Assembly (NCBI RefSeq): GCF_029784135.1
Contig: NC_073746.1
Location: 142,294,556-142,358,555, forward strand
Direction: 5' to 3'
DNA from: Toxorhynchites rutilus septentrionalis
Taxonomy: Eukaryota; Arthropoda; Insecta; Diptera; Culicidae
DNA: 64,000 bases
In this document: in pieces, positions 11,108 to 23,416 of the stretch
Layout of the letters: each line of letters starts with the position of its first letter
Position numbering within the stretch: the first letter of the stretch is position 1
Notes under the pieces: model-generated
What the model saw: only the letters and a program-made list of their open reading frames with translations
Database searches by the model: none
What the model was told of the DNA's origin: nothing
Program-made: the position numbers and the translations under genes

Positions 11108-11707
11108 TTAGGCTGTCAAAAAAGTCCTGCGGTACGGTGGCCAAGCCCTCATTAACGGCCAGGAAGGTTCTGCTGTGTGTTTGGTGGGATTGTCAAGGAA
11201 TAATCTATTATGAGCTGCTTCCCTATGGCCAAACGCTCAATTCGGACCTGTACTGCCAACAAATGGACCGCTTGAAGGTAGCACTCATGAAGAAGAGGTC
11301 ATCTTTGATAAACAGAGGCCGCATTGTCTTCCATTAGGACAACGCCAGGCCACACACTTCTTTGGTGACGCGCCAGAAGCTCCGGGAGCTCGGATGGGAG
11401 GTTCTTTTGCATCCGCCGTATAGTCCGGACCTTGCACCAAGTGACTACCACCTGTTTTTGTCCATGGCGAACGAGCTAGGTAGTCAGAAGTTAGCCACAA
11501 AAGAGGCCTGTGAAAATTGGCTATCCGAGTTTTTTGCCAATAAGGAAGCGAGCTTCTATAACAGGGGTATTATGAAGTTGGCATCTCGTTGGGAACAAGT
11601 CATCGAACAAAACGGCGCATATTTGACTTAAAACAGATGATTGTAACTAATTTTATGAACAAATGAAAATTCAAAAAAAATACCGCAGGACTTTTTTAAT
11701 AGCCTAA
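11108..11707. mobile_element. Internally deleted mariner element with TIRs
   Basis: The left end TTAGGCTGTCAAAAAAGTCC (11108) and its inverse ending at 11707 are flanked by TA on each side. TA duplication and this terminus type fit mariner elements. The 600-bp length is about half the usual 1.3 kb. The 5' half of the transposase gene is missing, with the left TIR joined almost directly to the catalytic region. Confidence 0.8.
11137..11631 (+). pseudogene. mariner transposase, C-terminal half with in-frame stop
   Basis: The catalytic domain of a DD34D mariner transposase. VWWDCQGIIYYELLP holds the first retained catalytic Asp. The segment around DNARPHTS (11339 onward) holds the second, and HPPYSPDLAPSDYHLF the third. 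A TAG at 11336-11338 interrupts the FH-DNARPH motif where the family normally has Gln. The DNA-binding N-terminus is deleted. Non-functional. Confidence 0.8.
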
Positions 11708-13194
11708 TATAAAAGGATTTCTGTCTGTCTGTCTGTCCGATTCTTAAGGACTCGGATACTACAGTACCAATCGACATGAAAATTGGTATGTAGGGGTTTT
11801 TGGGGCCGGGGAAGGTTTTCATGATAGTTTGAGACCCCTCACCCCTCTCTAAGGGGCTGCCATACAAATGAAACACAAATTTCTACATTACTCGAGAATT
11901 AATCAAGCAAATGAAACGAAAATAGGCATATGAAGGTTTTAGGGTGCAATAAATGATTTTATCATGGTAAGATACTCCTCTCTCCTCTCTTAGGAGGAAG
12001 GGGCATGACAAATGAAACACAAATTTCTGCATTACTCGAGAATTAATCAAGCAAACGAAACCAAATTTGGCATGTGAAGGTTTCAGGGTGCAATAAATGT
12101 TTTTACGGTGGTTAGATACTCTTCCCCTCTCTCTTAGGGTGGGGGGGGGGGGGGGGCGGTGTGCCATACAAATGAAACACAAATTTCTGCATTACTCGAG
12201 AATTTATCAAGCAAACGAAACCAAATTTGGTATGTGGTGGTTTTAGGGTGCAATAAATGATTCTATGGTGGTTAGATACTCCTACTCCCTCTCGTAGGGA
12301 GAGCTGCCATACAAATGAAACAGAAATTTCTGCATAACTCGAAAACTAATCAAGAAAGTGCCAAATTTGGCATGCGAAGGTTTTAGGGGACACAAAACGT
12401 TTCTATGGTGAATAAATACTCCGTCCGTCTCTCTGAGGGGGGAAGGGGATGCCATACAAATGACGCATACATTACCGCATAATTCAAGGACTAATCAAGT
12501 AAACCGAAATCAATTTGGCATGTGGAGGTTTTATGGGGAAGAAACATTTCTAAGGTGGTTCGACACTCCTCCCCCTCTCTGAGAAGGAGCTCCCATACAA
12601 ATGAAACACAAATTTCTGCATAACCCAAGCAAACGGAATCAAATTTAGCATGTGGAGGTTTTAGGATGCAATGAATGTTTCTATGGTGGTTAGATACTCC
12701 TCTCCTTCTCTTAGGGTGGGGTGTCATACAAGTGAAAAACAAATTTCTGCATAACTCGAAAACTAATCAAGCAAATGGAGCCAAATTTGGCATGTGAAGA
12801 TTTTAGGAGGTACGAAACGTTTCTATGATGAATAGACACTCCTCACCCCTCTCTAAGGGGAGAAGAGGGGAGGGGTCTGTCTTTATTCTATCATATTTTC
12901 TGTATCAATAATTTATTCCATGTAACGGAGAAACATGTTATTTGCAAGTGGATGAGAAATCTGGAACGAGAATTGTGTCTGAAAATAATCTGATATTATA
13001 ATGATGAGTTTTGGTAGAAGTACTGGGAATTTTATAGTAAAATGTAAATTCAACGGGGTCGATTAGAAGATCAATCAATGACCAGTTCTGCGATTGGAAT
13101 CATGAACTTGCGCTTAGTAAGAAAATGTGAATGTTTGAAGGTATTGATAAAAAAAAACAAATTTAAGGCGAGACGAAGTTTGCCAGGTCAGCTA
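11708..13194. mobile_element. Satellite-bearing element with (GTCT)n at one end and GTCAGCTAG at the other, copy A
   Basis: Begins near a (GTCT)4 microsatellite (about 11723-11740), followed by a core with GACATGAAAATTGGTATGTA. It ends GACGAAGTTTGCCAGGTCAG then CTAGT. Other copies: 33131-34260 (inverted), 39285-39461 (tail), 44890-45105 (middle) and 48225-48803 (3' half). A GTCY microsatellite next to a conserved core and a CTAG end recall mini-me/DINE-1 (Helitron-related) elements of flies, but that assignment is only a suggestion. No long ORF. Confidence 0.6.
11800..12880. repeat. Tandem array, about 7 units of 135-157 bp, inside copy A
   Basis: The marker ACAAATGAAACACAAATTTC recurs at about 11864, 12011, 12168, 12310, 12455 (diverged), 12597 and 12732. 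Each unit contains TTTGGCATGTGAAGGTTTTA and a CTCTC-rich stretch. A homopolymeric G run lies near 12138-12155. Units differ by indels, so the array is not freshly amplified. Confidence 0.8.
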
Positions 13195-13712
13195 GTATTT
13201 ATATATATTTTTAAACGAAAACATTTGTCAAACAAACTGCAAGACTAAAAACTTTTGCAATACTGTGTCTTAGTTTTTTGAGTGTAACATTCAAAGACCC
13301 TTCAATAAAAAAAAATGAGTGGGTTATATCTATGATATAACCGCAAGGTTGACGTGGAACTACCTTAGCTTAGCAATCATTCGTTTGTATTGATTAAATT
13401 CTTGATTGAATGAAACAGTTTCCAAATTCAATTGAGTTCAATATATTTGCTCTGTGAGTGAAAAAAATGAACAAATGCCATGTAAAGTCAATTCATTTAT
13501 TGTGATTGATTGTTCTTCGTTACAAGTAAATTTAATGACGGACCTTTTACGTTTGGTATGATGACTAGAACAAAATATATGTACGGAAGAATTATCAAAC
13601 GTTTGATGAACCAGCCAAAGGCTGAAAATCTTTCCAATAAAGACAAAAAAAAATTATCAAACGATTATTTTATTTTACATTTCCCTCTGAAGTTTACACC
13701 CCAAAAGTGTAC
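13195..13712. repeat. Short repeat segment with hairpin, copy 1 (pair of 46222-46320)
   Basis: At 13322-13342 the arms GGTTATATC and GATATAACC form a perfect 9-bp hairpin with a 3-nt loop. It is followed by CGCAAGGTTGACGTGGAACT. The same hairpin-plus-tail, slightly diverged, lies at about 46222-46270. The rest is AT-rich, with an unassigned 76-codon frame at 13510-13740. Confidence 0.5.
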
Positions 13713-14290
13713 ATACTTCTCGAATCTCGAATTTGCTTGAAACTGGGAAGTTCATTCGCTTCTAGTGGCTGCACGATTTTCCCAGGTTCCTAAGTTTAGA
13801 AGATCATGTTAGGACAGACATATTCCACTCTGCACAAAGGCAAGCGAGGACAAAAGTACTCGCAGTTTGCATTTATTTGCAGAGTCGATTTCCCCAGAAA
13901 CCTCGGTTTTGAAGTCTGTGTTAGGGTAACACATTTCAATCGGAACAAAAATACCCCCGATTTGTATGAATTCGCAATGCCGATTTCCCCACGCTTCATG
14001 GATACTTCTCGAATCTCGAATTTGCTTGAAACTGGGAAGTTCATTCGCTTCTAGTGGCTGCACGATTTTCCCAGGTTCCTAAGTTTAGAAGATCATGTTA
14101 GGACAGACATATTCCACTCTGCACAAAGGCAAGCGAGGACAAAAGTACTCGCAGTTTGCATTTATTTGCAGAGTCGATTTCCCCAGAAACCTCGGTTTTG
14201 AAGTCTGTGTTATGGTAACACATTTCAATCGGAACAAAAATACCCCCGATTTGTATGAATTCGCAATGCCGATTTCCCCACGCTTCATGG
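13713..14290. repeat. 289-bp tandem duplication, nearly identical
   Basis: Unit 1 (13713-14001) and unit 2 (14002-14290) start ATACTTCTCGAATCTCG and end CGCTTCATGG. By eye they differ at one base (TTAGGGTAAC versus TTATGGTAAC). That low divergence implies a recent duplication. Overlapping ORFs of 80-96 codons appear in both copies simply because the sequence is duplicated. Confidence 0.9.
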
Positions 14291-14660
14291 AAGTCTGGAT
14301 TAGGGAAACACATTCCAGTCGGAACAAAAATACCCCCTACTTGCATGAATTTGAAATACCGATTTCTCCAGGCACCTTGGTTTAGAAATCTCTATTAGGG
14401 AACACATTTCGGTGGGAACAAAAGCTCCCCCTACTTTCGTGTGTTCTTTTTCTTCTTTTTGGCTTTAAGAGGGTTTAAACTTTTCAGTTCACTCGCCTCT
14501 AACTTTTCGTGTGTTTGCAATGCCGATTTCGCTGCTTGGTTTTAAAGTCTGTGTTAGGGAACATTTTTCGATGAGAACAAAAGTCTCCCTACTTTCATGT
14601 ATTTGCAATGCCGATTTCCCCAAGGCTGCTTGGTTTTGATGGCTGTGTTAGGGAAACCGT
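13790..14660. repeat. Diverged tandem satellite, roughly 80-100-bp units
   Basis: A shorter repeat underlies and extends past the 289-bp duplication. Its core, GTGTTAGGGAACACATTTC followed by GAACAAAAATACCCCC and GCAATGCCGATTTCCCC, recurs about six to eight times with indels, up to about 14660. No coding potential. Confidence 0.65.
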
Positions 14661-17600
14661 AAATCGGGCCAATCAAAACGATGCAGTTAGGGCGTTTAGA
14701 TAACGCCTAATATTTTACAGTTATTCAATTGTTTATCTAATGAAAAACAACATTTTGTTAGTTGCGATAGATGCGTAGAAATATTCCCTATCAAGTGATG
14801 CAAACATCTCTCCTATCCAGAACGAAATGTTCGAGCTATAAGCATTCGAAATCTTTCATTTTTTCCTGCATGTTCTGTGTTTAGGTTTTCATTTTACCCT
14901 CCATATATTCCGGTTAGACGTAGTCCCACGTCAAAATGGCATTGGAACAACAGAGTCAAACTGACATACAATTATGACGGATGACTGCTTTTTGATTGGC
15001 GCGTGCTTCAACTAGCTAACCGCCAATTAAAAAGCATTTCAACTAAAAAAACGCCAATAAGCGAATGTGTACTGTAAAAGTGTAAAAAATATATAAAAAA
15101 TATACAATCGAAGACTCTTTTTGTTGTTTATGAGTTTGGTTTTTTTAAGTTGCTCCTAGGCATGTTTGCGGATTAACAGAAAGATATGATATGTTGATCC
15201 TTGAAAAAAGTTTGAATGTTAAGAATAGGAAAAAAATATAAAATTGATGTGAATGGAGACGACTTTTGTGTACATCACATGGCTCTTGGGCCTTTTCCTA
15301 ATTATGTAAGTAAGATTTCTTCCAAAACGTCATAACTTTTCAACCATTGAGTCGATTTCAAAAATCGACATATCAAATAAAATCTTATTCTTCTATGAAT
15401 CAAATTCAATCGGTCATTCAAACAAACTCAGAAATTAAATACTACAGAAAAACTTTAATTATAAAGCTTAGAAAATTTTCCACAATTCGCTCTTTCACAC
15501 CAAATTTCTACCTTGTCGGAATTTTAAACCTCTTAAATTGAATTGTCAAAATGATAGGCCAAAAAACGGAAAGCAGGAAAAATTAACAAATAATGGGGGG
15601 TAAATAATAAAGCAAAGGTAATCATGGATTTTTAATAACCATCTCAAAAAAATATTGAAAAAACATGTATATATAAACCTTCCCATCTTATCATTCTTCA
15701 TTAAAGACCTTGCGTTAAGAAAGCTAGAAATCCATACACTCTCAAATCAAGTGTACCTGAAAAAATTATATTGTTCACGTAAATAAGCAATGAAAATGTG
15801 GACACTTTTTAGTCAGTGAATTGTATGGAGTTCCACTGCTGTGGCTAATTCTTAGATCTACCTAAAATGAAGAGAATATCTTAAATCTATTACTTAAAAC
15901 TGTCTATACTAGTGCTTAAACCTATTTAGCCTACCAAGATTTGAGAAGAATTGGATTTCCACATTGCGGTTCGATAGAATTTCGGCACTGGAAAAATATA
16001 AGTCATTCCTTAACCTATAATGAATTAAAATGAAAACTGATTTGTAAATTGTAGCTTTAAGTATGGCTTGAAATACAGTCGCTGAAAAGAATCCAGTGTT
16101 TCGAAAATACGTTCCGTGACCGCCGGAACAGGAACGCCCATGGCTACCGATCTGCCGTCCATACTGTAAGATTCGCACTGTTCTGACGAACAGCTTAGTA
16201 CTCAGTCCCTCTTTTGTACAACAATGCTCGTAACAGGAATATAATCCCAGTGATATTTAAAAAAAACATCAAACAAAAATAGATTAGAAAAAGGTGCTGA
16301 TGCCTATCCAAAAATATACCGCACGACGACATATATTCTAACATAATTAATAAAATAATTTATTCTCGGGGTATCACCAACTTCATCGTAACGCAAAGAA
16401 GTGACAAGTAGCGGAGGAAATGTATCCCCGAATTATGTTGTCTGACAAAACTTTTCCATCATTTTATTATCACCATCATAATTTAACATTCATCAGCTCA
16501 GACAGGATAAGTGAAGTATGATTTCCATACATAGCACTAAATCCAATTTCGCCAAAGTGGTATGCAAAGTGGGTCCGCATATGTAGGATTCTTTCTCCCA
16601 ATCTCTCGCTGGCAATTGAAATTCCAACGAACTTCGTGAATTGTTTCATCCAATTGAAAGACCCTTCCCCTGTCAAATGGCAACGGTTGTGTGGAATTAT
16701 GACCCGTAAGATGGGGGCGGCAATTCAGGGTGGGAATCATCAGCGCTCTCAGCATACCACACTCATATATTCATGAGGCTGCGTGCTTTCTCTCGTTTTT
16801 TACCCCAGATGAAATAAAATATCATCATTACCGAAATTTTTATACAATTTGCATACCACATTCTACCCACTTTTTGGTTGCCTTCCAGCCATCATTTGGT
16901 GCTGTGAGTGTTATGCTATTATTTCCATGCCTTTTGTCAGAGAGGCTTCATGCTGGGAGTGTCAGAGGGTTGGGGGATACCGAGCGAGAATAAATGAGAC
17001 AAGCTGATGAAGATGTTTTTCACTCACACTACTCCTGAATTTGAGATGTGAGATCTGCCATTTTCTTTTATTTCTCTAAATCCTTACTTCGTAAATTTGG
17101 TGCGCATAAAACGTTTTGAAACTAAGGTCAACCGAATGTTGGATGATTGTAGAACCTGATCTGTTCCATAGCTAATACTCGTTTCCCGAATTGGTAGAAT
17201 TGCATGTCTGAATGTAACATTTACACAACATACATTCCAACCAGGGCGCCATACATATTTAATGCCATAAGTGAAATAAAATTCAGTTTACTCATGCTAA
17301 TGCACTTCTTTCGGTTGGTTTTTATTTCCTCCCGCCTTCTGTCACGCTTTTTTACGATTATGGATAATAACCATCTCGCAGCGACTAAACACAATCTTCC
17401 GTTCGCGCGTTCCGGTTGATGCAATCAACATCAGCCTAAACAAATTTACTCCCGGGAAATTTCGATACAACCACCTCTGCTCCCCTTTGGAATTGGCAAC
17501 GTATTCGGGACCCGAAATAATAATCTCTTTTTTCTTCGAAAATTGATTTTTCATCCAATCTACCTTTCTCTTTGGGAGGAAAAACGGGACCAAATCGAAT

Positions 17601-19611
17601 TTTCCCCGTAGAAAAATCCCTTTCGTTTCAATTAGCATTATTGTTCGCTGATGAATTTTGATTTGTGCCTTCTCCTTTTTGCCGTTTTCCTTCCGACGAA
17701 TGACCCTTTGTAGACACGGATGGCAGCGAGATGGGAACGAGAGAAAAAAAAAATACTGAGATTAAAATGCTCCCCAAATGAATTATTCGTTTCGCCGGAA
17801 GGATCCGACGAGCGAGTGACAGCGGAGAGAAAAGCTACTGCCGGGAGAATAATCAATGGAATTATCATTGAAATCACTTAAAAGGGGGAACGGCGAGGCT
17901 CCGCAGCTCTACGGGCTGGGAATTCCAGCGATATGATCAAGAAAAGAGGGTTACAAGATGCGAAATGAAAAAAGCACGTCAAATTTGAATAATTTATATA
18001 ATTATTTTTATTCCTCAGCAAGAATTTGGCCCTTTTGCTGGTTGGAAATAATGGATAATGGTTTCTTTCTCAATTCGTTGCCGCTTGAGCTTCGATTGCA
18101 TCTGAAGAGGGATTCTATTAGGGAATATTATCTTGCAATTGAAATTAATATAGCCCAATCGACCTAATTTTCTAACAACGATTACATTTTCTACGCGATA
18201 AACGAATTCCTGTACGAGTTTGAGGTTGATTAATTCAAATAAAATGGATTATCCGGAAACCAAGGTCAGAATCACCATAGTTAATACTCTGATACTTCGT
18301 CAAAATTTCGGGCCTCTTTGGTATCGACACCTAAAAACCAAAATCGAAAATTTTTTAATGTTTCGTCTAAAATAACACATTTGAAATGCTGTTTAGTACT
18401 TTTCTCTTGTAAAGTATACCTAATCACTTCTTCCATTTGCTGGTGATTGATCTTGTATCGGCCAAACGCGCGTTTTCTCGTTTAATCTTACATTCTAGAG
18501 GTCGGGTGTCTTCAAAGAAGTTGTTCAAAAATATTGATCCGGATAGTTGTATATTTTTATTTCAAATCTCACTTAGTTAGAAGTAACACTTAGAAAAACT
18601 AACTTTTTGTACTTATGAGACAGTTGAGTTTGAGTAACTTAAGGTCTACCTAAATTATATTATATCAACTCAACATGTTCCATGGAGTTTTAGGTGACAT
18701 GAAAATACATAACTTTTCTGAAGACACTAATAGCTTCTAATCACACCTTTTCGAGTTACATTGATCACAATGATAAAAATGTCACCAATTCTAATTGAAT
18801 TATTCAAAAATGTGCACGTCTGTGCAACACTAAACGTCATTTTTTTCGTCAAGGTTTGGAGTATACGTACACTACTTTTCGAACTCGATAACGTTCCAGA
18901 GCAGCACTTTTTTTACATCGCTATTTATTTACTCAATATGTTAACATTTTTATTTGATACTTCATCTACTGTTGATGTTTATATATAATATAATAATTTC
19001 AAATTCAATTTCTGATTTACAGATTCGATTTCAATATTGATACAATATTCCAAGTGCTACAAAATATATTCTTTGTGAGTGGCAATATAGGTTGCCATAA
19101 AGGGTTAAATAATTACGAAGCAATGCAAGAGGATCCGTTCAGGACAATCGCGACTTTTTTTTCAAATAACAGAATGCCGTGCACTACAGGTAACAGGAAT
19201 ATTCAATTTATATGACTTGTTATGATGGATAGACCATAAACAAATGAAATAGCCTAGTTTTGTTATTTTTCGACATCTAAAAAAAATTTAACTCATTTTC
19301 CGTGCTGGTCAAAAATCTATACATTCCTTTTTTAAGCATTGAAAAGTCAAAACGCCACAAAAACTCTAAAATGAAGGGAACAGGGAAAGCACCTTACAAC
19401 CAAATTGTCAGCGTTGTGACACCTCCATATGACACTACTAAAAATTCGATAGGTAGTGCCATTCCCGATATCTAAGGGGTTGTTGGTACAGGACCACCGG
19501 CCGGATTAGGCCTTAGGCCTTCTCCTACGCTTTTTTTTGTTGACGGTGACGAACATCTATCTGTTGGAATGCTTCCAATGTTAAAATTATACATTGTAAC
19601 AAATGGACATT
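14661..19611. other. Largely unassigned non-coding stretch
   Basis: No domain-bearing ORF. Noted items: a GACGTAG/CTACGTC-like motif near 14918 (one mismatch); an unrecognised 89-codon minus frame at 16178-15909 rich in basic residues; and higher-complexity sequence at 16700-18250 that is not obviously repetitive and may be host intergenic or intronic DNA. At 19074-19108, GTGAGTGGCAATATAGGTTG leads to AGGGTTAA, resembling a piggyBac-type end at a TTAA site. No splice-consistent coding exons could be assigned. Confidence 0.4.
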
Positions 19612-20604
19612 ATTTTGGTAATATGTACCCTAGAGTGCCAATGGATGTATGGGAAAAAAGTGACCTTCGAATTTTCAAACGGGACTTGATTAAAATGTTT
19701 ATTCCCACGAAAAACTACTTTAGGCAAAATATCAGATCAATCGTACTACATTTACTAGTGTCGCACAGCCGTCAAATTTTAAGTTTTTTTGAAAACCCAA
19801 AGATCATCCCAGGGGGGGAGTAAAGGAAACCAGGATTTTTTTTGTCAAAAATCGACACTCTTGGACATTCGGAATACGAGGCAAAAAGTATGGTTTAGGG
19901 TACTAATGAAAATCGTCATATCGATTTTCCATATGGGTCTTCCTGCGAAATGTTGATTTGCACGATAAAATACCCTATGCATAACATTAGCTCATTCGGA
20001 CATCACTTACTATTGTCGCAGATGTCAAAATTACCCAAGAAGGGAGTACATGGAATCGGGGTTTTAAAAAAAAATGATGCCAAATGACATAGAATTTTGA
20101 CCTTTTGGTACTTGGTCGTTTTTTAGTCTGAAAAGTCTGAATATTTGTTTCGAAATAACAGTAAATCTCCACGTTCCATGCGATTCTACGACATTTGGCA
20201 GCAAAATTTTTTTTTCGAAACCCCCAATTTCATGAACTTCCCTCTCGGGTGATTTTTCGATTTACAGAAAACTTTAATTTTGACGTGATGTCCGAATGAG
20301 CTATGAATGTCCCAAAGTGTCGATTTTTGACCAAAAAAATGACAGTAGATCTCGACGTTTCATGCAATATGAGAACATTTGACATAAAAAAAAATTAAAA
20401 CCCCGATTTCCTTTACTCCTCCTTTGGCTGATTTTTCGGTTTTCAAAAAACTTAAACTTTGACGGTTGTGCGACACTAGTGAATGAAGTCCGATTGAGCT
20501 GATATATTGCCTAGGCTAGTTTTTCGTGGGAATTAACATTTTTAATCATGTCCCGTTTGAAAATTCGAGATGGCAATTTTCATTGGTATGTACCCATAAA
20601 AGTT
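19612..20604. mobile_element. Foldback element about 1 kb
   Basis: Left arm (about 19612-19860) and right arm (about 20385-20604) are inverted relatives. For example, ATATGTACCC, AAACGGGACTTGATTAAAAT and GTGTCGCACA on the left recur inverted on the right. The arms are roughly 80-85% alike with indels. The centre holds a second, smaller inverted set (CTCATTCGGACATCA at about 19992 versus TGATGTCCGAATGAG at about 20288). The 84-codon frame at 19569 lies in the arm and is not a gene. Confidence 0.7.
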
Positions 20605-21109
20605 GTACATAGGGGAAGTGGAGGGGAAGTGGTCAGCCTAAGGAACATGCCCATTTCCTGTGTCCATATACCACTAAAATTTCCGTTTTTCTAAGAATAT
20701 TGTAGCTCAACTTACTGTTGTTCATGATAGCAAGCGGTTTTTATAATGAAAATTGAAAAAAAGAACATTTTTCATTATTAGAAAAAAAAGTTGAAAAATC
20801 GAACATTTTTTAAGTAAGGAGGTAAAGTGGTCACTCGCACATATCATGCTAGAAAGGATAGATTTATGCGTGGTTTTTTGTTCAAATTTGTTTAAATCAT
20901 TATTGAAAAAGTAGGTACATGTATGAAATGAGCTAACCCTATTCACCTAGAGTCGTAATTGAAATTTTCTCATACATACAAAAACGTAGTAGGAAACATG
21001 AAGTTTTTCAAAAATGTGGCTTGGTTTTGGTTGGGTGGCATATTTTTTCTGGGTCGAAACTACAAAAGGGACCCCTTCAAGAGCAGAAGGTAATAAGGAA
21101 GGTAGTGAT
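20605..21109. other. No gene recognised
   Basis: AT-rich sequence between the foldback element and the truncated LINE. Only short frames. Confidence 0.4.
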
Positions 21110-22769
21110 GGGGAAAATGTGTTGCAGTCTAGAACGCTGCAGATAAAAAGGGGGATATTCCAAGGCGACTCTTTCAGCCCGCTTTGGTTTTGTCTGGCAC
21201 TGAACCCGCTCAATAGAAACGGTCATGGCTATAAAATAAGGTATGGCGACGGCGCCCACGAAGAAGTGACTCATACCTTTTACATGGACGATCTCAAGGT
21301 CTACGCTGATTCACGTCAGCGTCTAGGTGTAGCTATCCGGGTTGTCGAAGAAATAAGCAGGGACATCTGTATGGAGTTCGGCCTCGACAAGTGTCGCTGT
21401 GTCCACCTGCTGAAAGGACAACTTACCGAATCCGGAGGCTACGAGGTCTATGACGGCGAGTTTATAAGATACATGGTTCGTGGCAAATCCTATAAATATC
21501 ATGGATTCCGACAGCTCACCGGGATTCGCCACTCCGACATCAAGACGGAGCTGCGAGACAAGTTCTTGAGTCGAGTGAACTGTGTCCTGAGGACTTTCCT
21601 CAACGCGGGGAACAAGGTACGCGCGATCAACACATTCGCGGTTCCCCTGCTGACCTTCAGTTTTGGTGTAGTCAAATGGAGCAAAACTGACCTAGAGGAC
21701 CTTAAGAGGAGGATGAGGAAAGCATTTAAAGAGGCCGGAATGCACCATCCTCAATCGGCACTGGAGAGAGTTTCACTGCCACGCAAAGAAGGGGGACTTG
21801 GAATAGTCGACATATCTGCACTGTGTGTTGCCAAGGTACGACAACTGCGCGAGTACTTCGCAGAACGCGCCAACCAAAACGCGCTATACCGGGCTGTCTG
21901 CGCCGCTGACAGAGGATACAGCGCTCTGCATTTGGCGCAAGCGGAGTACCAACTAAACTGCAATCTGCAGACAGTGGAGGAGAAGATTGCAGCTTGGAAG
22001 CAGAAGGCAGTGCATGGTGCCCACCCCCATCAACTGGACCGGCCACACGTCGACAAGGCCGCATCTAATCTGTGGCTAACGCGTGGTGAACTCTCTTCAG
22101 TAGTAGAAGCCGACATGATAGCCATCCAGGACAGGATAATGCCGACGAGAAACTGCAGGCGGTACGTCTGGCATCAAGACGTTGATGACATTTGCCGGAT
22201 GTGTCATCAGCCAGGTGAAAACATAGAGCACATTATGGGAGGCTGTCCCGTTTTGGCCAACGCAGCCTACACCGAGCGCCACAACAACGTGGCCCGTATT
22301 GTTCATCGACAACTGGCGCTCCAATGTGCTCTACTGGAAGACAACGTACCAAACTACCGGTACCTGCCTGCACCTGTCCTGGAAAATGACCGTTTCAAGC
22401 TGTACTGGGATCGCACAGTTCTGACCGACCTCTCAATCCACCACAACCGTCCAGATATAATGGTTTACGACAAGAGCGACCGCAAAGTCACCATCATCGA
22501 TGTCGCTATTCCACTGAACGAGTCTGGAGGAGACCCACGGTCGCAAAATCTGCAAGTACCGACCATTGGCCGTGGAGCTCAAGGAACTGTGGGGGCTAAG
22601 GGAGGTCCCAAGAATTGTTCCAGTCGTTCTCTCTGGAACTGGAATTGTCCCGAAGACACTTCTGGAAGCGCTAAAGGTGTTGAACATGGAGAAGGAATTG
22701 GCCGGCATCCAAAAGTCGGTCATCCTTAGCACCTGCGCGATTGTCCGACAATTTCTCGGTCAGGACTGA
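21110..22769 (+). pseudogene. R2/R4-type non-LTR retrotransposon polyprotein, 5'-truncated, one frameshift
   Basis: The C-terminal part of a LINE with a restriction-like endonuclease. An open frame runs 21014-22729 (571 codons); roughly the first 30 codons are flanking DNA. RT motif GIFQGDSFSP comes first, then the catalytic FYMDDLKVYA with D92 and D93 of this frame. After the thumb comes a CCHC knuckle (C394, C397, H406, C411) of the IEHI type. The endonuclease core follows as RPDIMVYD to IIDVAIP, with D481 and D496 as likely metal-binding residues. The MDDLK-type RT box and C-terminal PD-D endonuclease fit the R4/Dong or R2 groups. Near 22520 a small deletion shifts frame; the true C-terminus (AVELKELWGLREVPRIVPVV to FLGQD) continues to 22769. 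Most of ORF upstream of RT motif 3 is absent. Not autonomous. Confidence 0.85.
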
Positions 22770-22890
22770 AACAGCACGAGCATGCAGATACGTGCATTCC
22801 GCAGAGCCTAGTCCCCCTTTGGCATTCAGAAGCCCGGGGGCAGGTGAAAATTCTGGCTAGGTTCGCCTAGTTAAGAAGTGAGATAAGTCT
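22770..22890 (+). other. Probable 3' UTR of the R2/R4-type element
   Basis: The GC-richer tail after the stop (AGCCCGGGGGCAGGTGAAAA to about 22890) gives way to AT-rich DNA with T-runs. The 3' end is not sharply defined. Confidence 0.4.
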
Positions 22891-23416
22891 GCCGAAAAAA
22901 TTTTTTTTTCATCAAATACACCACTTATTTTATTGGAAAATGATCTTACTCAGTGGATCCTAAATAGTACGTTGACACTGAAAAACTTATCAACTTGTTG
23001 CGTTTTCAACGAATTTAAATAGAATCTCCTGTCGAGGCTCTAAAACTGTGGTTTTTTTTTTAGATAAAAATGATGTTTTTGGTTAAGTATTGAAATAATA
23101 TTCAAAGTGCGGCGAAAAAAATATTTTTTCGTGAGTGGCAATATTGTTGCCACGGTCTTGTAGGGGGTCAACTCTCTCACATTCACACCTTTTTTGTGAA
23201 GGAATATCACCGCTCTCCATTTACCATTTCGTTACAATTTTTCATGCACTTAGAATCTATTTTGACATTGAAACCTTATTACATTTTAGGAAAACACTGT
23301 ATGACACTGTCAATTTTTACCAAGCTAGGACTTACATTATATATCGAGTGGAAATATTGTGTGCGCTCATACGAAGAATAAATACGCTTAATACAGTCGA
23401 TCAATTGTTGTGAATA
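22891..23416. other. No gene recognised
   Basis: Contains GTGAGTGGCAATATTGTTGC (23131), an imperfect palindrome shared with about 19075. It may be a terminus of an unidentified DNA element. Otherwise short frames only. Confidence 0.4.

Noticed and set aside
13796..14385. Paired 80-96-codon frames on both strands, almost identical between positions
   Set aside because: Their similarity comes from the 289-bp DNA duplication, and both strands are open alike; no domain.
19569..19823. 84-codon frame starting MLPMLKLYIV
   Set aside because: Lies within the arm of a foldback element, and the inverted arm has no equivalent frame.
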